Below, one piece after another: positions 47,523-56,254 of a stretch of DNA of 64,000 nt. A program made the translations under genes and the position numbers. Source of the stretch: Sphingobium sp. Leaf26 (lineage in GTDB: Bacteria > Pseudomonadota > Alphaproteobacteria > Sphingomonadales > Sphingomonadaceae); NCBI RefSeq assembly GCF_001421665.1, contig NZ_LMKV01000001.1, forward strand, positions 230 through 64,229. Direction: 5' to 3'. The stretch's first letter is position 1; every line of letters starts with the position of its first letter. The notes below the pieces were generated by a model. The model saw only the letters and a program-made list of their open reading frames with translations. It had not been told where the DNA came from and did no database searches.

Positions 47523-48108
47523 TGTAATAATCACGAAACCAACATCGCTCATCCACATGCCGTTGCGGCGACGTCCGGCGAAGAACATATCGCCGTGCTT
47601 CTGGGAAGCGCCGGGCATAGCCGGCATGAGCGCAAGACCGGACCCATGCCGCAGGCGTCAGGTCAGGCCGGTCAGCGCATCCTGATCAAAAACGGCCATG
47701 TTCTGACACTCGCCCGCATGACCGGCATGGTCGCGCCGATGGTGCTCGATGGCCCGATCAACGGCGACTGGTTCGAAGCCTACGTCACCCGAATCCTCGT
47801 CCCCGATTTCAAGCCGGGTGATGTGGTGATCATGGACAATTTGTCGAGCCACAAGCGCGCTTCAGTGCGCGACCTGATTGAAGCCGCGGGCGCAACGCTG
47901 CTGTTCCTGCCGCCATACAGCCCGGACTTCAATCCGATCGAGAAGGCCTTTTCCAAACTCAAAACCATGCTGCGAAAGGCGGAAGAAAGAACCGTCAGTG
48001 GCCTGTGGGGCCTGATCAGCAAACTCGTCGATATCTTCCAGCCAACGGAATGCGCCAACTCCTTTAGAGCGTGCGGATATGACCCAGAATGATCGGAAAA
48101 CGCTCTAA
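47523..48108 (+). mobile_element. IS630-family transposase remnant with fused foreign N-terminus
   Basis: Residues from about 47715 to the stop at 48092 are the C-terminal half of an IS630 DDE transposase ('RMTGMVAPMVLDGPINGDWF', 'VVIMDNLSSHKRASVRDLIE', 'FLPPYSPDFNPIEKAFSKLK'), retaining the second Asp and the Glu of the triad. The N-terminal helix-turn-helix and first catalytic Asp are missing. Upstream in the same frame, 'GQRILIKNGHVLTL' (47655-47714) looks like the N-terminus of an amidohydrolase. A perfect 9-bp inverted repeat (TTAGAGCGT at 48064, ACGCTCTAA at 48100) lies across the end and may be the IS terminus. The element cannot move by itself. Confidence 0.85.
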
Positions 48109-48160
48109 CGCCCGGAAAAATGCAGGAGCCAAGTAATTATGAGCGAGCGCGAACGTCAGC

Positions 48161-49732
48161 TCAACCCTCTGATGTCAAATCCTCGCCAGAGGGCGTTCGC
48201 TTCACGAACAGCAGCGTCACCAGAATGAGGGCCATCAAGACTCCGCACATAAGCCACGCTGCGTTTACGGCCGGGACGAGCGACGCCTTCTCCACCAGAG
48301 GCCGGATCATTTCCGTCGCAAATTCGTCGAGCGGCTGGCCGCGTTGTTCCAGAAAGGCGTCTCTTGGTATGCCGATCCTCACCGCTGTCGCCACGTCGCC
48401 AGCCCGCAATTTTGCCACTATCTGGCCGACTTCGGTCGCTGCTTTGCTAAAGATGGTGGTGTCGATCAGCGCGAGGCCGACCGCACCGCCCAGATTGCGC
48501 ATCAGGTTGAACAACCCGCTGCCGTCCGCCACCATGGCGGCAGGCAGTCGCCCCAGCGCCATCCGCGTCGGCGGCAACAGGCAGAACATGATCGCCGCAC
48601 CGCGCACCATCTGGGGTATCAGCATCTCAGCAAAATCAGTTTGGGCGGTTTGCTGCGCGCTCAGCAACAGGCCGATCGCGAACAGTACGAACCCGAACGC
48701 TGTGAGCCACCGGGGATCGACCCGACGTTCGGCCCACACCGCCAGAGGTGCCGTCGCCAACTGGGTCAGACCCGTCACCAGCATGACCTCGCCGATGCGC
48801 AACGGACCATGGTCGCGCACCAGACCCAGGAAGAAGGGCATCAGATAGGTCGATCCGAACAGGCCGAACCCCAGCACGAAACTCAGCATGCAGCCGATGG
48901 TGAAGTGGCGATCCGCAAAGCAGCGCAACTGGACCAGCGGCGTGTCCGACATCCATGTCCGCCTGATAAAAGCCGCCGCACATATCGCGGACACACCCAG
49001 CAGCAACATCACATGCGGCGCGCTCCACCCCAGCGACGGCGCATCCTTCAGCCCGATCTGCAATGCGACCAGGCTGGTGGCGAGCAGCAGGAGCGCAAAC
49101 ATGTCGATCGGTCTGGCCCCATGCTGTTCGGCCACCTTGCCGCGCAGGAAAATCGCTACCCCTAACGCCGCGACGATACCGGGCAGGATGTTCACCCGGA
49201 ACAGCCAATGCCAGGAATAATATTGCGTGATCCAGCCGCCCACGATCGGTCCGATCGTCGGCGCCAGAACGGCGGCGACCCCCGCGATCGTCGTCGCCAG
49301 CGCCTGCGAACGGGGTGGAAACAGCAGGAATACCGCAGCGAACACAGCCGGGATCAACGTGCCGCCGGAAAAGCCCTGAACGATGCGCCAGGCAATCAGT
49401 TCGCCGAAGTTGTTGCTCATGGCGCAACCGAAGGAAGCGATGGTGAACAGGCTGACCGCCCCCACGAACAGCCAGCGCATACCAAGCCTGGCGGTCAAAT
49501 AGCCGGTCAGCGGTATGGCGACGATCTCGGCCGTCAGATAGGCCGTCTGCACCCATATCATCCGGTCTGGCGCGATGCCCAATGCGGTCTGGATAGTTGG
49601 TAGCGACGTGGCGACGATCTGGATGTCCAGGATCGCCATGAACATCCCCAGGCACATCAGGATGAAGCCAGTCCATTCGCGATATCCGGCGGCCTGTGTT
49701 CCGCGAGCATTCAGGTCAGACCCATTATCCAT
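48161..49732 (-). CDS. DHA2-family (EmrB/QacA) MFS exporter
   Basis: This 523-residue drug:H+ antiporter-type protein has 14 predicted helices and the DHA2 motifs 'MAILDIQIVATSLPTIQTAL' (motif D1), 'LTGYLTARLGMRWLF' (motif A) and 'RIVQGFSGGTLIPAVFAAVF'. It starts at MDNGSDLN; an earlier in-frame start overlaps the facing gene. It lies head to head with the type III PKS gene, 131 bp apart, so the two may share regulation and it may export the PKS product. No EmrA partner is adjacent. Confidence 0.88.
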   Translation of the reverse strand: MDNGSDLNARGTQAAGYREWTGFILMCLGMFMAILDIQIVATSLPTIQTALGIAPDRMIWVQTAYLTAEIVAIPLTGYLTARLGMRWLFVGAVSLFTIASFGCAMSNNFGELIAWRIVQGFSGGTLIPAVFAAVFLLFPPRSQALATTIAGVAAVLAPTIGPIVGGWITQYYSWHWLFRVNILPGIVAALGVAIFLRGKVAEQHGARPIDMFALLLLATSLVALQIGLKDAPSLGWSAPHVMLLLGVSAICAAAFIRRTWMSDTPLVQLRCFADRHFTIGCMLSFVLGFGLFGSTYLMPFFLGLVRDHGPLRIGEVMLVTGLTQLATAPLAVWAERRVDPRWLTAFGFVLFAIGLLLSAQQTAQTDFAEMLIPQMVRGAAIMFCLLPPTRMALGRLPAAMVADGSGLFNLMRNLGGAVGLALIDTTIFSKAATEVGQIVAKLRAGDVATAVRIGIPRDAFLEQRGQPLDEFATEMIRPLVEKASLVPAVNAAWLMCGVLMALILVTLLFVKRTPSGEDLTSEG

Positions 49733-49863
49733 TTCGTGCCTATCCCAAACGCCAACTCTGGCATACCCACCTGGCTGTTGGACACAAGGAACTCGCACAG
49801 GTCCAAGTCGTTGCGTACAAGAACCTTTTTTACCGGTCCGCCGGTCACGTCAGGCGGCCCTAT

Positions 49864-50913
49864 TTGAATCCGGTGTCCATACTCTCGCTGGTAACGGAAA
49901 CCCCGCAGCATCGGCTTTCGCAAAGCGAAGCACTCGACACGGCGCGTGATCTGATCGGCAAGGATTTCGCCGATTTCGAGCGCCTGTCCTCGGTCTATGC
50001 CAATGCCGGAGTCGCGTATCGCCAACTGGCCATGCCGGTCGACTGGTATCGCAGCCCGCGTTCCTTCCCCGAACGGTCCGCCGCCTATCTCGATGTGGCG
50101 CTCGACCTGTTCGTGGCCGCCGCACAGAAAGCTATCGCGCAGGCGGATCTTCGCCCGCAGGACGTGGATATGATCGTCACCGTCTCCTCGACAGGCATCG
50201 CCACGCCCAGCCTTGAAGCACGCGCCATGGCGCACCTCCCCTTCCGCAACGATGTTCAGCGGATTCCAATCTTCGGCCTTGGTTGCGCGGGCGGGGCTAC
50301 TGGCCTCGGCGTTGCGAGCAAACTGGCTCGCGGCGCGCCGGGATCGGTCATACTGTTCGTCACGGTCGAACTGTGCAGCCTGGCCCTGCGCACTGACAAG
50401 GCCGACAAGGCGGACATTATTTCCACTGCGCTGTTCGGCGATGGCGCGGCGGCCTGCGTGCTGCGAACAGGAGAGGATGGCTTCGTGCAGATCACCGGCA
50501 GCGCAGAAAAAACATGGAGCGACACGCTCGACATCATGGGCTGGCGCGCGGAACCCACCGGTCTTGGCGTCGTCCTCAACCGCGCCATCCCGGCTTTCGC
50601 GCGGCGAGAAATGCGGCAGGCCATGACGGAAATGCTCGCGCCGCAAGGGCTTGGCATGAACGATATCGACCAGTTCATATGCCATCCCGGCGGCGCCAAA
50701 GTCATCGATGCGCTCGAAGGGGCGCTATCTTTGAATCAGGGCTCGCTCGTCAACGAACGCGATGTGCTGCGCGATCATGGCAATATGTCGGCGCCGACCG
50801 TGCTGTTCGTGTTGGAGCGCTACCGTCAGGCAGGATTGCCCCCCTTATCCGTCCTCAACGCGTTGGGCCCCGGCTTCACCGCGTCTTCGCTCACGCTAAG
50901 GTGCTCGGCGTGA
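49864..50913 (+). CDS. type III polyketide synthase (chalcone synthase-like)
   Basis: This 349-residue ketosynthase has the complete Cys-His-Asn triad: C141 in 'IFGLGCAGGATG', H274 in 'FICHPGGAKVID', N307 in 'HGNMSAPTVL'. Bacterial homologues condense acyl-CoA with malonyl-CoA to alkylpyrones or alkylresorcinols. No ATG fits; the TTG at 49864 with AGGCGG upstream gives the family length and first strand ('SILSLVTETPQHRLSQSEAL'), so it is preferred to the frame opening at 49696. The stop overlaps the next gene as GTGA. The product is unknown. Confidence 0.87.
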   Translation: MNPVSILSLVTETPQHRLSQSEALDTARDLIGKDFADFERLSSVYANAGVAYRQLAMPVDWYRSPRSFPERSAAYLDVALDLFVAAAQKAIAQADLRPQDVDMIVTVSSTGIATPSLEARAMAHLPFRNDVQRIPIFGLGCAGGATGLGVASKLARGAPGSVILFVTVELCSLALRTDKADKADIISTALFGDGAAACVLRTGEDGFVQITGSAEKTWSDTLDIMGWRAEPTGLGVVLNRAIPAFARREMRQAMTEMLAPQGLGMNDIDQFICHPGGAKVIDALEGALSLNQGSLVNERDVLRDHGNMSAPTVLFVLERYRQAGLPPLSVLNALGPGFTASSLTLRCSA

Positions 50914-51410
50914 CCCTGCCCTATGCGATCATGCTGTTCGTCACGCTGCAACGGCTGAGCGAGCTGATAATCGCCCGCCGCAATACCTCCAGGCTGCTAG
51001 CTGCCGGAGCGCATGAAGTCGGGGCGAGCCATTATCCGGTCATGGTGGCGATGCACACGGCCTGGCTCGCTGCCCTGTGGTTCACAGTTGGCGATCGTCC
51101 TGTCTCCATGCCACTGCTGCTCCTTTTTGCTGTTCTGCAACTGATGCGGATATGGGTGCTGGCAACCCTGGGTTCGCGCTGGACCACCCGGATCATCGTG
51201 ACGCAGGACGCCCCCCTCGTGAAGAAAGGGCCATTCCGTTTCCTGCGCCATCCCAATTATGCGGTGGTGACCGCCGAAATAGCCGTCCTGCCGCTGACAT
51301 TCGGTCTGATATGGATTGCCGCCCTGTTCACCCTTTTCAACGCGGCCATGCTCTACGTTCGGATCGGCGCTGAAAATCGCGCGCTTTACGACCCCGCCGC
51401 ACGGCTTTAG
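50910..51410 (+). CDS. isoprenylcysteine carboxyl methyltransferase-like membrane methyltransferase
   Basis: This 166-residue membrane protein begins at a GTG that overlaps the PKS stop by four bases. It has four to five helices and the ICMT/PEMT-type SAM motif 'VKKGPFRFLRHPNYAVVTAE', with 'RIGAENRAL' at the C-terminus. Paired genes of this kind (Streptomyces SrsA-SrsB, Bacillus BpsA-BpsB) make methylated alkylresorcinols or alkylpyrones; the coupling here suggests it methylates the PKS product. Confidence 0.88.
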   Translation: MTLPYAIMLFVTLQRLSELIIARRNTSRLLAAGAHEVGASHYPVMVAMHTAWLAALWFTVGDRPVSMPLLLLFAVLQLMRIWVLATLGSRWTTRIIVTQDAPLVKKGPFRFLRHPNYAVVTAEIAVLPLTFGLIWIAALFTLFNAAMLYVRIGAENRALYDPAARL

Positions 51411-51673
51411 TTCTTGGCGGCAGCCTCGCGCTCAGCCTTGATGCGCAGCATCGCCGCATGGCAGACAGGGGACGTCTGCCCGATCTTGGCGATCATACAG
51501 GCTTCCACCTTCTTCCGGCTCATCGACTTCATTTCCGCCGGGCAGAGCCGTCGCGCTTCCTTTGCGCAGGCTTTCTTGCCGGGATCGGATTGCGCCTGAC
51601 CAACGGGCGCAATCGCGCACAAAGATAGCAAAATGCCTACACTCGCGAATTTGCGAAGATTGCGATTCTGCAT
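51407..51673 (-). CDS. small Cys-rich exported protein
   Basis: This 88-residue protein has a signal peptide (cleavage near VGQAQ-S at 28) and four Cys at 36, 44, 59 and 71, likely two disulfides. The 'CAKEARRLCP' and 'EACMIAKIGQTSPVCHAAM' pattern resembles the Cys-rich GLG1-type repeat found in small alphaproteobacterial exported proteins. It overlaps the stop of the convergent methyltransferase by four bases. Function unknown. Confidence 0.75.
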   Translation of the reverse strand: MQNRNLRKFASVGILLSLCAIAPVGQAQSDPGKKACAKEARRLCPAEMKSMSRKKVEACMIAKIGQTSPVCHAAMLRIKAEREAAAKN

Positions 51674-52294
51674 GAATTACGGCCTCTTGATCGTCAAATT
51701 GCTTTCAGCCGGGCATCGCAGGCCGGTGGTGAACCTTTGATGAAAGCGGAGAAGGCAAATGACTATATTACCCAGGTTCGATGCTCGGCCATCCGGCCTT
51801 TCAAGATATCATCGCTTCATGGATAGAAGCGGACGGAGAACATGGTGATCAGCTATCGCCCTCCACGCACGAAAACAAAGCCCTTGCGTGCTTTTGCCAA
51901 TCTATGTTGCCCTGCTCGCGATAAGCCGACCGCGACATCGGATTTCGAAAGATCCCGGTCCTTGGGCGGAAGATTGATCATGGAGGTGCCGGTAGCAACT
52001 TCCACACCCAGTTCAGCGCGCAATCGCCGCAATCGCGTTAATCTGGTCGCAGGCACAGGCAGCATCCTTTTTGTCGAAGAGTACCCATGTAGCGCGCCAT
52101 GGGCAGGACAGGTGCGAATGCCTCACATTCACAGATTTTTAGCGTGCTTCGAACGCTCAAAATTCAACCTTCAGGTCCCAACGAACAGCAAATGCCCGAT
52201 ACGTGCGTCGCTTGCGGGATCAAGATCGCAACCTGCCGTAGAATCTGTCCACTGGTTTCTGCGTCTTGAACTACACTCGGCATGTCAATCGATA
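51674..52294. other. gene-poor remnant region before the ectoine regulator
   Basis: No intact gene is recognised in this 621-bp stretch. A minus-strand frame at 51853-52065 (70 codons, 'LRAELGVEVATGTSMINLPP') is protein-like but unidentified, and a decayed barrel-protein 3' end lies at 52157-52270. The region looks like scar tissue of past insertions. Confidence 0.45.
52157..52270 (-). pseudogene. decayed 3' end of a TonB-dependent receptor-like gene
   Basis: Minus-strand translation gives 'VDRFYGRLRS', a stop, then 'SRKRRTYRAFAVRWDLKVEF' before the final stop. The last residues have the alternating pattern and terminal Phe of an outer-membrane barrel signal, and the preceding 'RFYGRL...RTYRAF' matches TonB-receptor ends. 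The internal stop and missing body show decay. The call rests on pattern only. Confidence 0.4.
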
Positions 52295-52783
52295 TCATTG
52301 CGGCTCTGCGCGATCGATCTGCCCACCGTCGAGCAACGGTGCCGCATCAATATTTTGCGCATCCATCAACATGGCCAGCCGTTCGGTCGCCGCTAATATC
52401 ATGGCCTGCTCCCACACGGGCAGGGCTTCAAAACGGTCCGTAAAACGCATTTGCAGCGGGTCCGGCGCATCGGCCAGCGCCTTTATACCCTCTGGCAACA
52501 GGCTGAGGTGAAACTGGCGCTTGTCAGCTTCACTGCGCTGACGCTGGGCAAAGCCAAGAGACACAAGGCGATCCACGATCGCGGTAATCGTGGCCTGGCT
52601 GAACTGGAGCGCCTGCGCGATGGCCGAGGGCGTGGTTCTCCCGCGCAAGTCGATCTCGCGCAATGCCAGAAGTTGAGAGGGTGTCAGACCGGTGGTCGTG
52701 GCGAGCTGGCGACTGCCGATTTCGGTGGCGCGCAGTACGCGCCGCAATGCGCGCAGGGTAAGCGTTGAAAGTTCAGCGTCCAT
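52295..52783 (-). CDS. MarR-family regulator, EctR-like
   Basis: This 162-residue regulator has the MarR winged helix: 'LTPSQLLALREIDLRGRTTP', 'AIAQALQFSQATITAIVDRL' and the wing 'SEADKRQFHLSL'. It is divergent from ectA, as is the MarR regulator EctR1 that represses ectoine genes in methanotrophs. By position it is the likely osmotic repressor of the ect operon; direct proof is lacking. A palindrome overlaps its predicted promoter. Confidence 0.85.
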   Translation of the reverse strand: MDAELSTLTLRALRRVLRATEIGSRQLATTTGLTPSQLLALREIDLRGRTTPSAIAQALQFSQATITAIVDRLVSLGFAQRQRSEADKRQFHLSLLPEGIKALADAPDPLQMRFTDRFEALPVWEQAMILAATERLAMLMDAQNIDAAPLLDGGQIDRAEPQ

Positions 52784-52842
52784 CGATTTGCGACATAGCC
52801 GGAAAGGCGGCGCACTGCCAATTTCCTTTTAAGGATGGATAT

Positions 52843-52867
52843 ATTACTTCACTAAATGAACCATAAT
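52843..52867. promoter_or_regulatory. candidate operator in the marR-ectA intergenic region
   Basis: ATTACTTCACTAAATGAACCATAAT holds TTCA-N5-TGAA with outer ATTA/TAAT arms. It lies 60 bases before the regulator start, overlapping a minus-strand TAATAT -10-like box, which fits autoregulation. Confidence 0.35.
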
Positions 52868-52880
52868 TTTCCGATATGGG

Positions 52881-52911
52881 TTGAAGCACATGCTGCAATG
52901 CGTCATATAAC
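52881..52911 (+). promoter_or_regulatory. candidate ectA promoter
   Basis: TTGAAG is followed after 17-19 bases by CATATA/TATAAC, about 140 bases before the ectA start in A/T-rich DNA. The spacing is ambiguous, as in many osmotically induced promoters. Confidence 0.35.
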
Positions 52912-53051
52912 CCCTATCTCACCGGGGCGCCTCTGCCGTTCCGTTTAAAATATAATTCGGGAGATGAACAATCTTTGATTCCCAAGCTACAGCGGCCACC
53001 GCGCCGCCACGGGCTTCTGCGCGCTCCGAAGAGAGCGAGGGGCAGCACATC

Positions 53052-53540
53052 ATGTTTCGCAGGCCTGTTGCAACAGACGGGCCAGCCATCAGCGGATTGA
53101 TCGCGGACTGCCCGCCGCTCGATCCTAATTCGGCCTATTGCAACCTGCTGCAATGCACCGACTTTGCCGACAGTTGCATCGTTGCGGAATATGGTGGTGC
53201 ACTGGTCGGTTGGGTGTCGGGCTATCGTCCACCCGCCGCGCGGGAAAATTTCTTCGTCTGGCAGGTTGCCATATCGCCCGCCGCACGAGGCCAGCGCCTC
53301 GCTGGACGGATGATCCAGGCGCTGCTGGCACGCCCGCAACAGGCAGGCGTCACGCATCTGACCACCACCATCACCCCCGACAATCGCGCATCCTGGGCTT
53401 TGTTCGAAGGGTTGGCACGGCGCTGGAACGCCCCTTTCGCAAAAGCCGCCCGGTTCGAGCGCGACGCCCATTTCGCCGGTGCCCACGCCACCGAATGGCA
53501 GGCACAGATCGGCCCGCTGCCCCAGTCGGCACGCCCTTGA
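53052..53540 (+). CDS. ectA: L-2,4-diaminobutyrate acetyltransferase
   Basis: This 162-residue GNAT enzyme acetylates diaminobutyrate, the second committed step of ectoine synthesis. The acetyl-CoA loop is 'VWQVAISPAARGQRLAGRMI', and the EctA-specific 'LDPNSAYCNLLQCTDFADSC' and 'LTTTITPDNRASWALFEG' blocks are present. It heads the ect operon; its stop is 10 bp before ectB. Confidence 0.96.
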   Translation: MFRRPVATDGPAISGLIADCPPLDPNSAYCNLLQCTDFADSCIVAEYGGALVGWVSGYRPPAARENFFVWQVAISPAARGQRLAGRMIQALLARPQQAGVTHLTTTITPDNRASWALFEGLARRWNAPFAKAARFERDAHFAGAHATEWQAQIGPLPQSARP

Positions 53541-53550
53541 GGAGACATAT

Positions 53551-54861
53551 ATGACGATTACCACTCACCCCAAACCGACCGCCGCGATTCCAGACACTGC
53601 GATCTACGAACGCCGCGAATCCATCGTGCGCAGCTATGCCCGCGCCATGCCGCGCCAGTTCAACCGCGCGCAGGGCGTGTGGATGCACGACAATCAGGGG
53701 GGTCGTTATCTCGACTTCCTGTCGGGCTGCTCAACGTTGAACTACGGGCATAATCATCCGGTGCTCAAAAGCGCGCTGGTCGACTATATCGCAGGCGACG
53801 GCATCACCCATGGCCTGGATCTCCATACCGATGCCAAGGCCGATTTTCTGACCGCGCTGGAGGATGTGATCCTCAAGCCCCGTGGTCTCGACTATCGCGC
53901 CATGTTCACCGGGCCGACCGGCACCAATGCCGTCGAAGCCGCGATCAAACTGGCGCGCAAGATTACCGGTCGCGAGATGGTGATCGCCTTCACCAATGGT
54001 TTCCATGGTATGACGCTGGGCGCACTCGCCTGTACCGGCAATGCGGCCAAGCGCGGTGGCGCGGGCGTACCGCTCAGCCATGTGTCGCACGAACCCTATG
54101 ATGGCTATCACGGACCCGACGTCGACACAGCCGAACTGCTGGAACGTCGCTTGTCCGATCCGTCGAGCGGCCTTGATGCACCGGCGGCCATCCTTGTCGA
54201 AACGGTGCAGGGCGAAGGCGGACTCAATGTCGCATCGCCCGAATGGCTCCGCAAGATTTCCGAGGTTGCAAAACGCCACGGCGCACTGATGATCGTGGAT
54301 GATATTCAGGCCGGTTGTGGCCGGACCGGTAATTTCTTCAGCTTCGAAGGCATGGGGTTCACTCCCGACATTGTCACCATGGCAAAGTCGCTGTCGGGCA
54401 TGGGTCTGCCGTTCGCCCTGACCCTGTTCCGACCGGAACTCGACCAATGGTCGCCAGGCGAACATAATGGCACCTTTCGCGGCAACAATCACGCTTTCGT
54501 GACCGCCACGGCCGCGTTGCGCCATTTCTGGAGCAATGACAGTTTCCAGCAGGACGTTGCCCGCCGGGGCGCATTGCTGGAACACAGGCTGGACGCGATG
54601 GCGGCCGAACATGGGCTGTCGACCCGTGGTCGCGGCATGATGCGCGGCCTGGACGTCGGCTCCGGCGACATCGCACAGAGCATCACCGCTGCCTGCTTCG
54701 CGCGGGGGCTGATCATAGAAACCAGCGGCGCGCATGACGAAATCGTCAAGATACTGGCGCCTCTCATAATCGAGGACGCCGTTCTGTCGGCCGGTCTCGA
54801 CATTCTTGAAGACAGCGTCCGTTCCGCCCTGACCGTCACCTATGGCGTCGCCGCAGAATAA
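53551..54861 (+). CDS. ectB: diaminobutyrate--2-oxoglutarate transaminase
   Basis: This 436-residue class III PLP transaminase converts aspartate semialdehyde to diaminobutyrate using glutamate. Motifs include '[20 protein letters not shown]', '[15 protein letters not shown]', '[14 protein letters not shown]'-like and the PLP lysine in '[13 protein letters not shown]'. ATG at 53551 follows AGGAGA; earlier in-frame sequence overlaps ectA. Confidence 0.97.
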   Translation: MTITTHPKPTAAIPDTAIYERRESIVRSYARAMPRQFNRAQGVWMHDNQGGRYLDFLSGCSTLNYGHNHPVLKSALVDYIAGDGITHGLDLHTDAKADFLTALEDVILKPRGLDYRAMFTGPTGTNAVEAAIKLARKITGREMVIAFTNGFHGMTLGALACTGNAAKRGGAGVPLSHVSHEPYDGYHGPDVDTAELLERRLSDPSSGLDAPAAILVETVQGEGGLNVASPEWLRKISEVAKRHGALMIVDDIQAGCGRTGNFFSFEGMGFTPDIVTMAKSLSGMGLPFALTLFRPELDQWSPGEHNGTFRGNNHAFVTATAALRHFWSNDSFQQDVARRGALLEHRLDAMAAEHGLSTRGRGMMRGLDVGSGDIAQSITAACFARGLIIETSGAHDEIVKILAPLIIEDAVLSAGLDILEDSVRSALTVTYGVAAE

Positions 54862-54874
54862 GGAGATACGACCG

Positions 54875-55303
54875 ATGATCGTTCGCAAATTGCAGGATAT
54901 CCGCACGTCAGACCACAATGTGAAGTCCAAGGGCTGGGAAAGCGCCCGCCTTCTGCTGAAGGACGACGATATGGGCTTTTCCTTCCACGTCACCAAAATG
55001 TACGCCGGTGAGGAATTGCACATGCACTATCAGAACCATCTGGAGGCGGTGCTGGTGCTCAAGGGCAAAGGTACGATCGAGGATCTGGGCACTGGCGTGA
55101 CCCATCGACTGGCGCCCGGCGTCATGTATGCGCTCAATGCCCACGACCAGCATATCGTGCGCCCGGAAACGGAAATATTGTGCGCCTGCGTCTTCAATCC
55201 GCCGGTCAGCGGGCGCGAAGTGCATGACGAGAATGGTGCCTATCCTGCCGATACATCCAGCGCCGACAATGGTGCCACGCGCGAACCCGCGCTGACCGAC
55301 TAA
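54875..55303 (+). CDS. ectC: L-ectoine synthase
   Basis: This 142-residue cupin cyclises N-acetyl-diaminobutyrate to ectoine. The iron-binding cupin pattern is seen in '[20 protein letters not shown]' and '[19 protein letters not shown]', with conserved '[20 protein letters not shown]'. The start has AAGGAGA upstream, 13 bp after ectB. Confidence 0.97.
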   Translation: MIVRKLQDIRTSDHNVKSKGWESARLLLKDDDMGFSFHVTKMYAGEELHMHYQNHLEAVLVLKGKGTIEDLGTGVTHRLAPGVMYALNAHDQHIVRPETEILCACVFNPPVSGREVHDENGAYPADTSSADNGATREPALTD

Positions 55304-55333
55304 ATTCCCCGAACAAGCAAAGGGGCATGTCCC

Positions 55334-56254
55334 TTGAAAGATCTCTACCCATCCCGCCACACACAGGTGGCGGAGTTTTCGCCGCGCCTCGACCCCGTCG
55401 TCCATAGCGACTGGAGCGAAGATGCCCCCATTACCCGCAGCCAGGCAGAGCAGTTCGACCGCGACGGCTATCTGGTGCTGGAGGATATGTTCTCCGACGC
55501 CGAAGTCGCTTTCCTCCAGCGGGAAGGCGGCGCGTTGTTGAGTAATCCCGATGCGCTGGAAGCGGAAACGGTGGTGACCGAACCGGGGAGCAAGGAAGTC
55601 CGCTCCATTTTCCGCATTCATGCCCAAAGTGGGGCGATCGAGCGGTTGGCCGCCGACGCGCGGCTGGCGGGGGTCGCCCGCTTCCTGCTGGGCGACGATG
55701 TGTACATGCACCAGTCGCGGCTCAACTATAAGCCAGGGTTCCAGGGCAAGGAATTCTACTGGCACAGCGATTTCGAAACCTGGCATGTCGAAGACGGGAT
55801 GCCGCGCATGCGGGCTTTGTCCATGTCGGTGCTGCTAGCTGAAAATACCCCGCATAACGGCCCGCTGATGCTGATCCCCGGATCGCACCGCCAGTTCTTG
55901 ACCTGCGTCGGCGAAACGCCGCACGATCACTATCGCCAGTCGCTCAAGAAGCAGGAATATGGCGTCCCGGACGAAGACAGCCTTGCTGAACTGGCACATA
56001 AATTCGGGATCGTCGCACCAACCGGCAAGCCCGGATCGGTGGTGATCTTCGATTGCAACATCATGCATGGGTCCAACGGCAACATCACGCCATTCCCACG
56101 CGCCAACGCCTTCCTGGTCTATAACGCCGTGTCGAACCGCCTGACTGCGCCCTTCGGCGTCGACACGCCACGTCCCGCCTTCATCGCCGCGCGCGGCGAG
56201 CCGGAAGCAATCACGCCTGTCACCGGGCCATTGATAGCGCAGGTGCCGGCATGA
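55334..56254 (+). CDS. ectD: ectoine 5-hydroxylase
   Basis: This 306-residue Fe(II)/2-oxoglutarate dioxygenase makes 5-hydroxyectoine. The iron triad is H144-x-D146 in 'FYWHSDFETWHVEDG' and H245 in 'DCNIMHGSNGN'; the former is also the EctD signature. The start is TTG, since the nearby ATG at 55327 is out of frame. It overlaps the next gene as ATGA. Confidence 0.96.
   Translation: MKDLYPSRHTQVAEFSPRLDPVVHSDWSEDAPITRSQAEQFDRDGYLVLEDMFSDAEVAFLQREGGALLSNPDALEAETVVTEPGSKEVRSIFRIHAQSGAIERLAADARLAGVARFLLGDDVYMHQSRLNYKPGFQGKEFYWHSDFETWHVEDGMPRMRALSMSVLLAENTPHNGPLMLIPGSHRQFLTCVGETPHDHYRQSLKKQEYGVPDEDSLAELAHKFGIVAPTGKPGSVVIFDCNIMHGSNGNITPFPRANAFLVYNAVSNRLTAPFGVDTPRPAFIAARGEPEAITPVTGPLIAQVPA

Noticed and set aside
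51842..52396. 184-codon plus-strand frame before the MarR gene
   Set aside because: Basic and Ser/Pro-rich with no domain, and it runs into the MarR gene on the other strand.
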